Origin: Cladopsammia gracilis
Taxonomy: Eukaryota; Cnidaria; Anthozoa; Scleractinia; Dendrophylliidae
DNA length: 64,000 nt
Direction of reading: 5' to 3'
Assembly: GCA_022457155.1 (NCBI GenBank)
Contig: JAJGOT010000985.1
Span: forward strand, 1-64,000
In this document: piece after piece, positions 46,022-58,118 of the stretch
How the letters are laid out: each line of letters opens with the position of its first letter
Numbering within the stretch: position 1 is the first letter of the stretch
Position numbers and translations under genes: made by a program
The notes under the pieces: model-generated
Told to the model about the DNA's origin: nothing
Databases searched by the model: none
Seen by the model: the letters and a program-made list of their open reading frames with translations, nothing else

Positions 46022-49000
46022 AAAAAGCGAAAAAAAAAACTGACCTCAAATCATCGCCAAAAAGGGAAAAAACGCGCACTTCTACGAAAACGCACAAAAC
46101 GCACGTTTGGGGCTGTGCGGAGCACGCTTTGGCAAAATCTTACTTCCGAGCACACCAGATCTCAAAATCGTCGCACTGGTCTCAAATCATCGCCAAAAAG
46201 CGAAACAGTGCATTTCTATGAAGAATGCACAAAACGTACATTTCGGGCCGTGCGGATCAAGTTTTGCCAAAATCTCACTTTTGAGCTCACCAGATCTCAA
46301 AATCGTCGTCCTGACCTCAAATCATCGCAAAAAAGAGAAAACAGTGCATTTCTATGAAAAATGCACAAAACATGCGTTTTGGGCCGTGCGGAGCAAGTTT
46401 TGGCAAAATCTCACTTTGAGCTAACCAGATCTCAAAATCGTCGTCTTGGTCTCAAATCATCGCCAAAAAGCGAAACAGTGCATTTCTATGAAAAATGCAC
46501 AAAACGTACATGTCGGGCCGTGCGGATCAAGTTTTGCCAAAATCTCACTTTTGAGCTCACCAGATCTCAAAACCGTCGTCCTGACCTCAAATCATCGCAA
46601 AAAAGAGAAAACAGTGCATTTCTATGAAAAATGCACAAAACATGCGTTTTGGGCCGTGCGGAGCAAGTTTTGGCAAAATCTCACTTTGAGCTAACCAGAT
46701 CTCAAAATCGTCGTCTTGGTCTCAAATCATCGCCAAAAAGCGAAACAGTGCATTTCTATGAAAAATGCACAAAACGTACATTTCGGGCCGTGCGGATCAA
46801 GTTTTGCCAAAATCTCACTTTTGAGCTCACCAGATCTCAAAATCGTCGTCCTGACCTCAAATCATCGCAAAAAAGAGAACACAGTGCATTTCTATGAAAA
46901 ATGCACAAAACATGCGTTTTGGGCCGTGCGGAGCAAGTTTTGCCAAAATCTCACTTTTGAGCTCACCAGATCTCAAAATCGTCGTTTTGGTCTCAAATCA
47001 TCGCCAAATCATCGCCAAAAAGCGAAAACAGTATATTTCCATGAAAAGTACACAACACAAAACGTACGTTTCGGGCGGTGCAAAGCAAGTTTTGCCAAAA
47101 TCTTACTTTTGAGCTAACCAGATCTCAAAATCGTCGTTTTTCAAATCGTCGCCAAAACGGGAAACAGTGCATTTCTATGAAAAATGAACAAAACGTACGT
47201 TTCGGGCCGTGCGGAGCAAGTTTTGCCAAAATCTCTCTTTTGAACTCACCAGATCTCAAAATCGTCGTCCTGACCTCAAATCATCGCAAAAAAGAGAAAA
47301 AAGTGCATTTCTATGAAAAATGAACAAAACGTACGTTTCGGGCCGTGCGGAGCAAGTTTTGCCAAAATCTCACTTTTGAGCTCACCAGATCGTCGTTTTG
47401 GTCTCAAATCATCGCGAAAAAGCGAAAACAGTATATTTCCATGAAAAGTGCTCAAAACGTGCGTTTTGGGCCGTGCGGAGCAAGTTTTGGCAAAATCTCA
47501 CGTTTGAGCTAACCAGATCTCAAAATCGTCGTCCTGACCTCAAATCATCGCCAAAAACCGAAAACAGTGCATTTCTATGAAAAATGAACAAAACGTACGT
47601 TTCGGGCCGTGCGGAGCAAGTTTTGGCAAAATCTCACTTTGGAGCTCACCAGATCTCAAAATCGTCGTTTTGGTCTCAAATCATCGCCAAAAAGCGAAAA
47701 CAGTATATTTCCATTAAAGTGCACAAAACGTGCATTTCGGGCTGTGGGGAGCAAGTTTTGGCAAAATCTCACTTTTGAGCTCACCAGATCTCAAAATCGT
47801 CGTTTTTGGTCTCAAATCATCGCCAAAACGCGAGACAGTGCATTTCTATGAAAAATGCACAAAACGTGCGTTTCGAGCCGTGGGAAGCAAGTTTTGCCAA
47901 AATCTCACTTTTGAGCTAACCAGATCTCAAAATAGTCGACCTGACCTCAAATCATCGCACAAAAGCGAAAACAGTGCATTTCTATGAAAAATGCACAAAA
48001 CGTGCGTTTCGAGCCGTGGGAAGCAAGTTTTGCCAAAATCTCACTTTTGAGCTCACCAGATCTCAAAATCGTCGTCCTGACCTCAAATCATCGCAAGAAA
48101 GCGAAAACAGTGCATTTCTATGAAAAATGAACAAAACGTACGTTTCGGGCCGTGCGGAGCAAGTTTTGCCAAAATCTCACTTTTGAGCTCACCAGATCTC
48201 AAAATCGTCGTTCTGGTATCAAATTATCACCAAAACGCGAAAAACAGTGCATTTCTATGGAAAATGCACAAAACGTACGTTTCGCGCCGTGCGGAGCAAG
48301 TTTTAGCAAAATCTTACTTTTGAGCTAACCAGATCTCAAAATCGTCGTTTTTCAAATCGTCGCCAAAACGGGAAACAGTGCATTTCTATGAAAAATGAAC
48401 AAAACGTACGTTTCGGGCCGTGCGGAGCAAGTTTTGCCAAAATCTCACTTTTGAGCTCACCAGATCGTCGTTTTGGTCTCAAATCATCGCGAAAAAGCGA
48501 AAACAGTATATTTCCATGAAAAGTGCTCAAAACGTGCGTTTTGGGCCGTGCGGAGCAAGTTTTGGCAAAATCTCACTTATGAGTTCACCTGAGCTCAAAA
48601 TCGACGTCCTGGCCTCAAATCATGGCCGAAAAGCGAAAAGAGTGTATATCTATGAAAAGTGCACAAAACGCACGTTTGGGGTCGTGCGGAGCAAGTTTTG
48701 GCAAAATCTCACTTTTGAGCTCACCAGATCTCAAAATCGTCGTCCTGACCTCAAATCATCGCAAGAAAGCGAAAACAGTGCATTTCTATGAAAAATGAAC
48801 AAAACGTACGTTTCGGGCCGTGCGGAGCAAGTTTTGGCAAAATCTCACTTTTTAGCACACTGGATCTCAAAATCGTCGTACTGTCCTGAAATCGTGACCA
48901 AAAAGCGAAGACAGTGCATTTCTATTAAAAGTGCACAAATTGCACGTTTGGGTCCATGCGGAGAAAGTTTTGGCAAAATCTCACTTTTGAGCACACCAGA

Positions 49001-49026
49001 TCTCAAAATCGTCGTGCTGGCCTCAA
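46022..49026. repeat. 136-bp satellite array (about 22 monomers), inverted
   Basis: Right-arm counterpart of 25398-30978, but roughly half as long. It has its own local expansion: a 270-bp (two-monomer) unit repeated near 46190-46900 (46361 and 46631 start identical stretches). Near 46992 and 47140, fragments such as CATCGCCAAATCATCGCC show slipped joins. The 49000 end abuts the zinc-finger ORF module. Confidence 0.94.
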
Positions 49027-49591
49027 ACGGGGAATGTCTTCCTCTTCTATGCTGCCCTTTCTGACGTGCATTTGTATATGACGTTGAAGTTTGTAGCCGT
49101 AGAAGAAGCAGCCTGTTATCCTACACATCCTCTCGTTATGATGGCTTCTTTTCTTCTGCTCGCTGTCGCTCTTCAGGGGACTTGCTGTTTTCCTTTCTCG
49201 TTTTCTTTACGGGCGCTTTGTCATCGCTCCTCAGGGGACTTGCTGTTTTCTTTTTCGTTTTCTTTACGGGCGCTTGGAAATCGCTCTCGCTGTCTGTTGT
49301 AAGGGCACTTGCTGTTTTCTCCTTTGCCTTCTTTACAGGTTCGTAGTCGCTCTTACTGTCTGTTGGTGTGGCTTTTCTTTTCCTGGACTTCTTCTGTTCC
49401 TCGACTCTCTCAATGTCCTTATCTGCATCGCCACCTGTTTGATCTTCGTTTAAGTGAAACTTTTCTGGCGCACAGTCTAGCGTTAACTTGTACATTCCAT
49501 ATAATGTCTCAGTGTCAAGGGCTCTTGAGGCTTGGTAATCTCTCATTGCTGAGAGATCATCGACATGCACCCCAAGGCCCGTTTGGCGCAC
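49027..49591 (-). pseudogene. Inverted partner of the Lys/Ser-rich zinc-finger-like ORF, frameshifted
   Basis: From 49591 the frame follows the 24822-25394 ORF closely through the three basic repeats. It then gains one base (ACGAGAAAGGAAAACAGC here, ACGAGAAAGAAAGCAGT there) and leaves the frame before the Cys/His motif, ending near 49136. The DNA for the Cys/His part is still present (49030-49130). The original stop is gone: an 11-bp deletion between two TTTGA copies joins the end directly to satellite (CCCGTTTGAGGCCAGC). Pseudogene unless the base is an error. Confidence 0.7.
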
Positions 49592-49844
49592 CTTTGTAGC
49601 ACCCTCAAGGCTAGGTCATCAATATCTCGTTGCTGAGAGATCCAGGACATGCACCCCAAGGCCCGTTAGGCGCACCTTTGTAGCATTTCAAAGCCGAAAG
49701 CATCCGCTGCTTGGTAAAGAACTGCACAGTGGCGATAATCGGAGCGAAACGTGTTCCAGTTAATGTCTTTGTCCTTGTTGTACGGTACTCTGTCTTTTTA
49801 CCTTCAAGACATCCTTCGCTGCTTGGTCACCATTATAAGCATGA
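49592..49844 (-). other. Inverted partner of the 84-bp duplication and upstream segment
   Basis: Mirrors 24566-24821, including the 84-bp tandem duplication (CGCACCTTTGTAGCA at about 49588 and 49672). No additional feature seen. Confidence 0.6.
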
Positions 49845-50249
49845 TATTATATTATATTATATTATATCATATCATATCATATAATATCATATCAAATCAT
49901 GTCATGTCATGTCATGTCATGTCATGTCATGTCATGTCATATATATTATATTATATTATATTATATTATATTATATTATATTATATTATATTATATTATA
50001 TTATATTATATTATATTATATTATATTATATTATATTATATTATATTATATTATATTATATTATATTATATTATATTATATTATATTATATTATATTATA
50101 TTACATTATATTACATTATATTACATTATATTACATTATATTACATTATATTATATTATATTATATTATATTATATTATATTATATTATATTATATTATA
50201 TTATATTATATTATATTATATTATATTATATTATATTATATTATATTAG
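49845..50249. repeat. Pentanucleotide microsatellite, right copy
   Basis: Reverse orientation of the left array but about 400 bp against 237 bp. The main run is TTATA (AATAT) with a short patch of about six TTACA-type units near 50100-50145. The ATGTC run (about 8) and ATATC run match the left copy's order. The left main run is AACAT, so the two arms were expanded independently. Confidence 0.97.
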
Positions 50250-51363
50250 CTTCTGTTGAGGTGTTTTCGCATGTGTACGAGGTTTTGAACTAGAAGCATA
50301 AGTTTGAGCCGATATTAAAACCGAGTATATTCGCAGATAGTATTAAAGTCATGCTATATATCCTGCAAATTTGAATTTCTTTGATGTAATCCCCTCAGAG
50401 ATATTAACGATCAAATTGCAGCCTCGTGTCCATGTTTGAAAAACTTGTAAACAAGGCTAGAAAGAAACCGTTGAGCCGATAATAACGTCGAGTGTATTGG
50501 CAAATACTATTAAAGTCGTTGTATATATCCTGCGAATTTGCCGAAGTGTGATAAAATCCCCTTCAGAGATATTCACGTTCAAAGTATAGCCTCGTTTGCA
50601 TGTTTGACGCACTTTTGGGTCCGCCATATTGGACAGAATTCAACTGTTAATAACTCGCACGTTTTAAAAGCTGTTTCCTTGATTTTAGCCACACGGTTAG
50701 ATCACTTTGGGATCTAACTCGATTGATATAAACACTGCCATAAACACAAGATCTGACGCTGTTATTAACGGCTGAAATTTGCAGCTAATTAATTATTCAG
50801 TTATTAATTACTCCTGAGCACAATGATGAATTCACGCAAAACTTACACCCACCAAAGTGTTCCTTTCCTGCTGTATCAACTACATCTATCATAAAAGTAT
50901 AGATAAACCCTCGTCCTTTGTCTCTAAAAGCCATAAAGTAATTTCTTGAGGGGAGGGTTAAATATCTAAAGATAAACTGCTGACTACGCAAAAGCAAACA
51001 CTTTCGGTTGGGAAAACAGTTTCCTAGAGTAGCACTAGGTCCTTATGTCATAGTTCTGATAGTTGGTTTGGTCGTGCATAGTCTTAAAAAGGTCTAAATA
51101 GAGTACAAATGCCGAGCACAAAAGAGCGTGTACTCACCGCTCCATGGCTTGTCCCTGCTGTGATGACCAGCTTCATGTACGGACACTGATATGTCTTAAA
51201 ACGTACCTCATCATAACTCCTAAAGTATTACCGCTTTAGACTTCAAATTTAGCAGATAGTGCAAAATTATAAGGTTAGTAGATTGACAGTGTCGATGTCT
51301 CATTGTGACGTCATTATGACATCATTGAAAATGACTAGGAAAAACCATAATTTTTGAGACCAA
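50250..51363. other. Non-satellite module, right copy (inverted)
   Basis: Mirrors 23217-24328, with the diverged ~165-bp tandem duplication (50290-50590), the 66-residue frame (50997-50797) and the splice-donor-like site, here reading GAGCGGTGAGTAC in reverse near 51135. CRE palindrome TGACGTCA at 51306-51313 is kept. Confidence 0.6.
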
Positions 51364-51961
51364 AAAGGCTACTTTTATTTTGTACTATGGAATCTTTTTA
51401 TCCAACCAAGTTGTATATTTTGTGCCATTTGGTGATGTAAAGTGGACATAAGCTTAGCAACAACTTGCCACTACGGCGGATCAGTGTCATTACTATGCAT
51501 TTACAAAGAGTATCCACGAAATGCGAATCTAAAACCGAAAATTAACGAAACATGGACGAAGAGGCTCCGTAATTTTTCTCCTGGGAGAAAACAATGACTA
51601 AGCAAATGGAATGAAGTAAAGCAGCTCAAAATAGACTGAGCCGTTATAACGTACGCATTCTGGTTTCAAATAAATGTCACGATTGACACCGCCTCCAGCA
51701 AACAAAGAAAACCTTGATTTCCAGCTAAACTGTAATCCACTTCAATCCTTGCAATCCTGCGATTTAGCAATAAACTACTTCTTTTGTTTTGTACTTTGAG
51801 AAAATGTTTATCCAACCAAGTTGTATATTTTGTGCCATTTGGCGATAGAACGTGGAAATAAGCTAAGCGACATTTTGTCATTTTTGCGGGTCAGTGTCAT
51901 TACTATGCATTTACGAAGAGTATTCACGACGTGCAATGGCTAAAACCGAAAATGCCCGAAA

Positions 51962-52147
51962 TAAATAAATCAATAAATTAAATAATGGTTTAATATCAGC
52001 GTTTCCACAAAGGTGGCTCTTCATCTGGTATAAACTACAATAATATTGAAAATATTAAATAATACATAAAAAACAATACAATTTAATATGAAGACAAAAA
52101 AAAATTTAAATTATGTTTAACTAATTTAATATGTACAACTAATTAAT
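51962..52147 (-). mobile_element. ~180-bp AT-rich insert, second copy
   Basis: Reverse of 18051-18232, in the same position of the satellite unit (between GCCCGAA and ATATTGAC). Shared position shows it spread with the satellite. Confidence 0.6.
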
Positions 52148-53594
52148 ATTGACCAAGAGGCTCCGTAATGTTTCTCCTAGGAGCCAACAAATGACCCATA
52201 AGTTATGACAAGCAAACCTTTTAGCTTTTTATCTTACAAACATTGACTAAGCAAATGGAACGAAGTAAAGAAGCTCCAAAAAGACTGAGCCGTTATAACG
52301 TACGCATTCTGGTTTCAGATAAATGTACGGATTGACACTGCCTCTCCAGCAAACAAGGCAACTTTGATTTCCATCTAAACTGTAATCCACTTCAATCCTT
52401 GCAATCCTGCCCTTTATCTCTAATCTTCTATTTTTATTTTGTACTATAGGATCATTTTATCCAACAAAGTTGTATATTTTGTGCCATTTTGCGATATAAC
52501 TTGGAAATAAGTTAAGCGACACTTTGCCATTGCGGCGGGACAGTGTCATTACTATGCGTTTACGAAGAGTATTCACGAAGTGCGAGGCTAAAACAGAAAA
52601 TTCCCGAAGAATGGCAAAAAAGGCTGCGTAATTTTACTCCTAGGAGCCAACAAATGACTCATAAGTTATAACAAGCAAACCTTTTAGTTTTCTATCTTAC
52701 AAACATTGACTAAGCAAATGCAACGAAGTAAAGCAGCTCAAAATAGACTGAGCCGTTATAACGTACGCATTCTGGTTTCAGATAAATGTCCTGATTGACA
52801 CTGCCTCTCCTGCAAACAAAGGCAACTTTCATTTCAAGCTAAACTGTTATCCTCTTGAATCCTTGCAATCCTGCGATTTAGCAATAAACTACTTCTTTTG
52901 TTTTGTACTTTGAGATATTTTTATCCAACCAAGTTGTATATTTTGTGCCATTTGGCGATATAACGTTGAAATAAGCTAACGAACATTTTGTCATTTTGGC
53001 GGGACAGTGTCATTACTATGCATTTACGAAGAGTATTCACGACGTGCGACGGCTAAAACCGATAATGCCCGAAATATTGACGAAGAGGCTCCGTAATTTT
53101 TCTCCTAGGAGCCAACAAATATCTCCTAAGTTATCACAAACAAACAATATAGTTTTCTACGTTACAAACGTTGTCTAAGCAAATGGAGCGAAGTAAAGCA
53201 GCTCAAAATAGACTGAGCCGTTATAACGTACGCATTCTGGTTTCAGATAAATGTCCTGATTGACACTGCCTCTCCAGCAAACAAAGGCAACTTTGATTTC
53301 CATCTAAACTGTAATCCACTTCAAGCCTTGCAATCCTGCGATTTAGCAATAAACTACTTCTTTTGTTTTGTAGATTCATTACTATGCATTTACGAAGAGT
53401 ATTCACGACGTGCGACGGCTAAAACCGATAATGCCCGAAATATTGACGAAGAGGCTCCGTAATTTTTCTCCTAGGAGCCAACAAATTACTCATAAGTTAT
53501 GACAAACAAACAATTTATTTTTCTATTTTATAAACATTAACTTAGCAAATGCAACGAAGTAAAGCGGCCCAAAATAAACTGAGCCGTTTTAACG

Positions 53595-53690
53595 GCAAAT
53601 AAAGGCAAACAAAGATAAACAAAGGCAAACAAAGGCAAACAAAGGCAAACAAAGGCAAACAAAGGCAAACAAAGGCAACCAAAGGCAACT
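53595..53690 (-). repeat. Decamer expansion within the ~465-bp satellite (about 10 copies)
   Basis: AAAGGCAAAC repeats about ten times with few changes (AAAGATAAAC, AAAGGCAACC). It is the reverse of CCTTTGTTTG near 21260, where only about three copies occur. Confidence 0.92.
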
Positions 53691-55510
53691 TTGATATCAA
53701 GCTAAACTGTAATCCACTTCAATCCTTGCAATCCTGCGCTTTATCTCTAAAAGACTACATTTGTTTTGTACTATAGGATCTTTTTATCCAACTAAGTTGT
53801 ACATTTTGTGCCATTTGTCGATATAACGTGAAAATAAGTTAAGCGACATTTTGCCACTTCGGCGGAACAGTGTCATTAGTATGCATTTACGAAGTGCGAT
53901 GGCTAAAACCGAAAATGCCCGAAATATTGACGAAGAGGCTCCGGAATGTTTCTCCTAGGAGCCAACAAATTACTCATAAGTTATGACATGCAAACCGTTT
54001 AGCTTTCTATCCTACAAAACATTGACTAAGCAAATGCAACGAAATAAAGCAGCTCAAAATAGACTGAGCCGTTAAAACCGAAAAAGCCGGCTAAAACCGA
54101 AAATGCCCGAAATATTGACGAAGAGGCTCCGTAATGTTTCTCCTAGCAGCCAGCAAATGACTCATAAGTTATGACAAACAAACAATTTATTTTTCCACCT
54201 TACAAACATTAACTTAGCAAATGCAACGAAGTAAAGAAGCTCAAAACAAACTGAGCCGTTATAAAGCACGCATTTTGGTTTCAGATAAATGCGACGATTG
54301 ACACTGCCTCTACAGCAAACAAAGGCAACTTTGATTTCCAGCAAAACTGTAATCCACTTCAATCCTTGCAATCCTGCGCTTTATCTCTAAAAGACTACTT
54401 TTATTTTGTACTATGGAATATTTTTATCCAACCAAGTTGTATATTTTGTGCCATTTGGCGATGTAAAGTGGAAATAAGCTAAGCCACAAATTGCCATTTC
54501 GACGGAACAGTGTCATTAGTATGCATTTACGAAGAGTATTCACGAAGTGCGACGGCTAAAACCGAAAATGCCCGAAATATTGACGAAGAGGCCCCGTAAT
54601 TTTTGTCCTGGAAGCCAACAATTTACTCAAAAGTTATGACATGCAAACTGTTTAGCTTTCTGTCTTACAAAACATTGACTAAGCAAATGGAATGAAGTAA
54701 AGCAGCTCAAAATAGACTGAGCCGTTATAACGTACGCATTCTGGTTTCAGATAAACGTCACGATTGACACTGCCTCTCCAGCAAACAAAGAAAACCTTGA
54801 TTTCCAGCTAAACTGTAATCCACTTCAAGCCTTGCAATCTTGCGATTTAGCAATAAACTACTTCTTTTGTTTGGTACTTTGAGATATTTTTATCCAACCA
54901 AGTTGTATATTTTGTGCCATATGAAGATATAACGTGGAAATAACCATAGCGACATTTTGCCATTTCGGTCGGACAATCTCATCAGTATGCATTTACGAAG
55001 ACTATTCACGAAGTGCGATGGCTAAAACCGAAAATTCCCGAAATATTTACGAAGAGGCTCCGTAATTTTTCTCCTAGGAGCGAACAAATTTCTCATAAGT
55101 TATAACAAACAAACAATTGATTTTTCCATCTTACAAACATTAGCTAAGCAAATGCAACAAAGTAAAGCGGCCCAAAATAGACTGAGCCGTTAAAACGCAT
55201 GCATTTTGCTTTCAGATAAATGTCACGATTGACAATGCCTCTCCTGCAAACAAAGGCAACTTTGATATCAAGCTAAACTGTAATCCACTTCAATCTTTGC
55301 AATCCTACGCTTTATCTCTAAAAGACTACATTTGTTTTGTACTATAGGATCTTTTTATCCAACTAAGTTGTAATTTTGTGCCATTTGTCGATATAACGTG
55401 GAAATAAGTTACGCGACATTTTGCCACTTCGGCGGAACAGTGTCATTAGTATGCATTTAATACGAAGAGTATTCACGAAGTGCAATGGCTAAAACCGAAA
55501 ATGCCCGAAA

Positions 55511-55693
55511 TAAATAAATCAATAAATTAAATAATGGTTTAATATCAGCGTTTCCACAAAGGTGGCTCTTCATCTGGTATAAACTACAATAATATTGAAA
55601 ATATTAAATAATACATAAAAAACAATACAATTTAATATGAAGACAAAAAAATTTAAATTATGTTTAACTAATTTAATATGTACAACTAATTAA
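55511..55693 (-). mobile_element. ~180-bp AT-rich insert, third copy
   Basis: Almost identical to 51962-52147 and in the same satellite position. The left arm has only one counterpart, so the segment was duplicated within the right array or lost from the left. Confidence 0.6.
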
Positions 55694-58118
55694 TATTGAC
55701 CAAGAGGCTCCGTAATGTTTCTCCTAGGAGCCAACAAATGACCCATAAGTTATGACAAGCAAACCTTTTAGCTTTTTATCTTACAAACATTGACTAAGCA
55801 AATGGAACGAAGTAAAGAAGCTCCAAAAAGACTGAGCCGTTATAACGTACGCATTCTGGTTTCAGATAAATGTCCTGATTGACACTGCCTCTCCAGCAAA
55901 CAAAGAAAACCTTGATTTCCAGCTAAACTGTTATCCTCTTGAATCCTTGCAATCCTGCGATTTAGCAATAAACTACTTCTTTTGTTTTGTACTTTGAGAT
56001 ATTTTTATCCAACCAAGTTGTATATTTTGTGCCATTTGGCGATATAACGTTGAAATAAGCTAACGAACATTTTGTCATTTTGGCGGGACAGTGTCATTAC
56101 TATGCATTTACGAAGAGTATTCACGACGTGCGACGGCTAAAACCGAAAATGCCCGAAATATTGACGAAGAGGCCCCGTAATTTTTGTCCTGGAAGCCAAC
56201 AATTTACTCAAAAGTTATGACATGCAAACTGTTTAGCTTTCTGTCTTACAAAACATTGACTAAGCAAATGGAATGAAGTAAAGCAGCTCAAAATAGACTG
56301 AGCCGTTATAACGTACGCATTCTGGTTTCAGGTAAACGTCACGATTGACACTGCCTCTCCTGCAAACAAAGGCAACTTTCATTTCAAGCTAAACTGTTAT
56401 CCTCTTGAATCCTTGCAATCCTGCGATTTAGCAATAAACTACTTCTTTTGTTTTGTACTTTCAGATATTTTTAATCCAACTAAGTGGTATATTTTGTGCC
56501 ATTTGGCGATATAAGGTGGAAATAAGTTAAGCGACATTTTGTCATTTCGGCGGAACAGTGTCATTAGTATGCATTTACGAAAAGTATGCACGAAGTGCGA
56601 TGGCTAAAACCGAAAATGCCCGAAATATTGACGAAGAGGCTCCGTAATTGTTCTCCTAGGAGCCAACAAATGACTCATAAGTTATGACAAAGAAACAATT
56701 TATTTTTCCACCTTACAAACATTAACTTAGCAAATGCAACGAAGTAAAGAGGCTCAAAATAAACTGAGCCGTTATAACGCACGCATTTTGGTTTCAGATA
56801 AATCCGACGATTGACACTGCCTCTACAGCAAACAAAGGCAACTTCGATTTCCAGCAAAACTGTAATCCACTTCAATACTTGCAATCCTGCGCTTTATCTC
56901 TAAAACACTACATTTGTTTTGTACTATAGGATCTTTTTATCCAAGTAAGTTGTATATTTTGTGCCATTTGAAGATATAACGTGGAAATAACCATAGCGAC
57001 ATTTTGCCATTTCGGTCGGACAATCTCATCAGTATGCATTTACGAAGACTATTCACGAAGTGCGATGGCTAAAACCGAAAATTCCCGAAATATTTACGAA
57101 GAGGCTCCGTAATTTTTCTCCTAGGAGCGAACAAATTTCTCATAAGTTATAACAAACAAACAATTGATTTTTCCATCTTACAAACATTAGCTAAGCAAAT
57201 GCAACAAAGTAAAGCGGCCCAAAATAGACTGAGCCGTTAAAACGCACGCATTTTGCTTTCAGATAAATGCGACGATTGACACTGCCTCTACAGCAAACAA
57301 AGGCAACTTTGATTTCCAGCAAAACTGTAATCCACTTCAATCCTTGCAATCCTGCGCTTTATCTCTAAAAGACTACTTTTATTTTGTACTATGGAATATT
57401 TTTATCCAACCAAGTTGTATATTTTGTGCCATTTGGCGATGTAAAGTGGAAATAAGCTAAGCCACAAATTGCCATTTCGACGGAACAGTGTCATTAGTAT
57501 GCATTTACGAAGAGTATTCACGAAGTGCGACGGCTAAAACCGAACATTCCCGAAGTATTGACGAAGAGGCTCCGTAATTTTTCTCCTAGGAGCGAAGAAA
57601 TTTCTAATAAGTTATAACAAACAAACAATTGATTTTTCCATGTTACAAACATTAGCTAAGGAAATGCAACAAAGTAAAGCGGCCCAAAATGGACTGAGCC
57701 GTTAAAACGCACGCTCTTTTATTTTAGATAAATGTTTCATATTGACACTGCCTTTCCAGCAAACAAAGGCAACTTTCATTTCAAGCTAAACTGTTATCCT
57801 CTTGAATCCTTGCAATCCTGCGATTTAGGAATAAACTACTTCTTTTGTTTTGTACTTTGAGATATTTTTATCCAACCAAGTTGTATATTTTGTGCCATTT
57901 GGCGATATAACGTTGAAATAAGCTAACAAACATTTTGTCATTTTGGCGGGACAGTGTCATTACTATGCATTTACGAAGAGTATTCACGAGGTGCGAAGGC
58001 TAAAACCGATAATGCCCGAAATATTGATATCAAGCTAAACTGTAATCCACTTCAATCCTTGCAATCCTGCGCTTTATTTTTAATAGACTACATTTGTTTT
58101 TTACTATAAGATATTTTT

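Larger units (their letters stand above)
51364..58118 (-). repeat. ~465-bp satellite array (about 14 units), minus orientation
   Basis: Right-arm counterpart of 17035-23216, with the same landmarks reversed. Contains two copies of the ~180-bp AT-rich insert, a long decamer expansion at 53595-53690 and several units shortened or fused (51590, 53370, 54080). The junction with LINE at 58119 is the same as at 17034. Confidence 0.93.
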
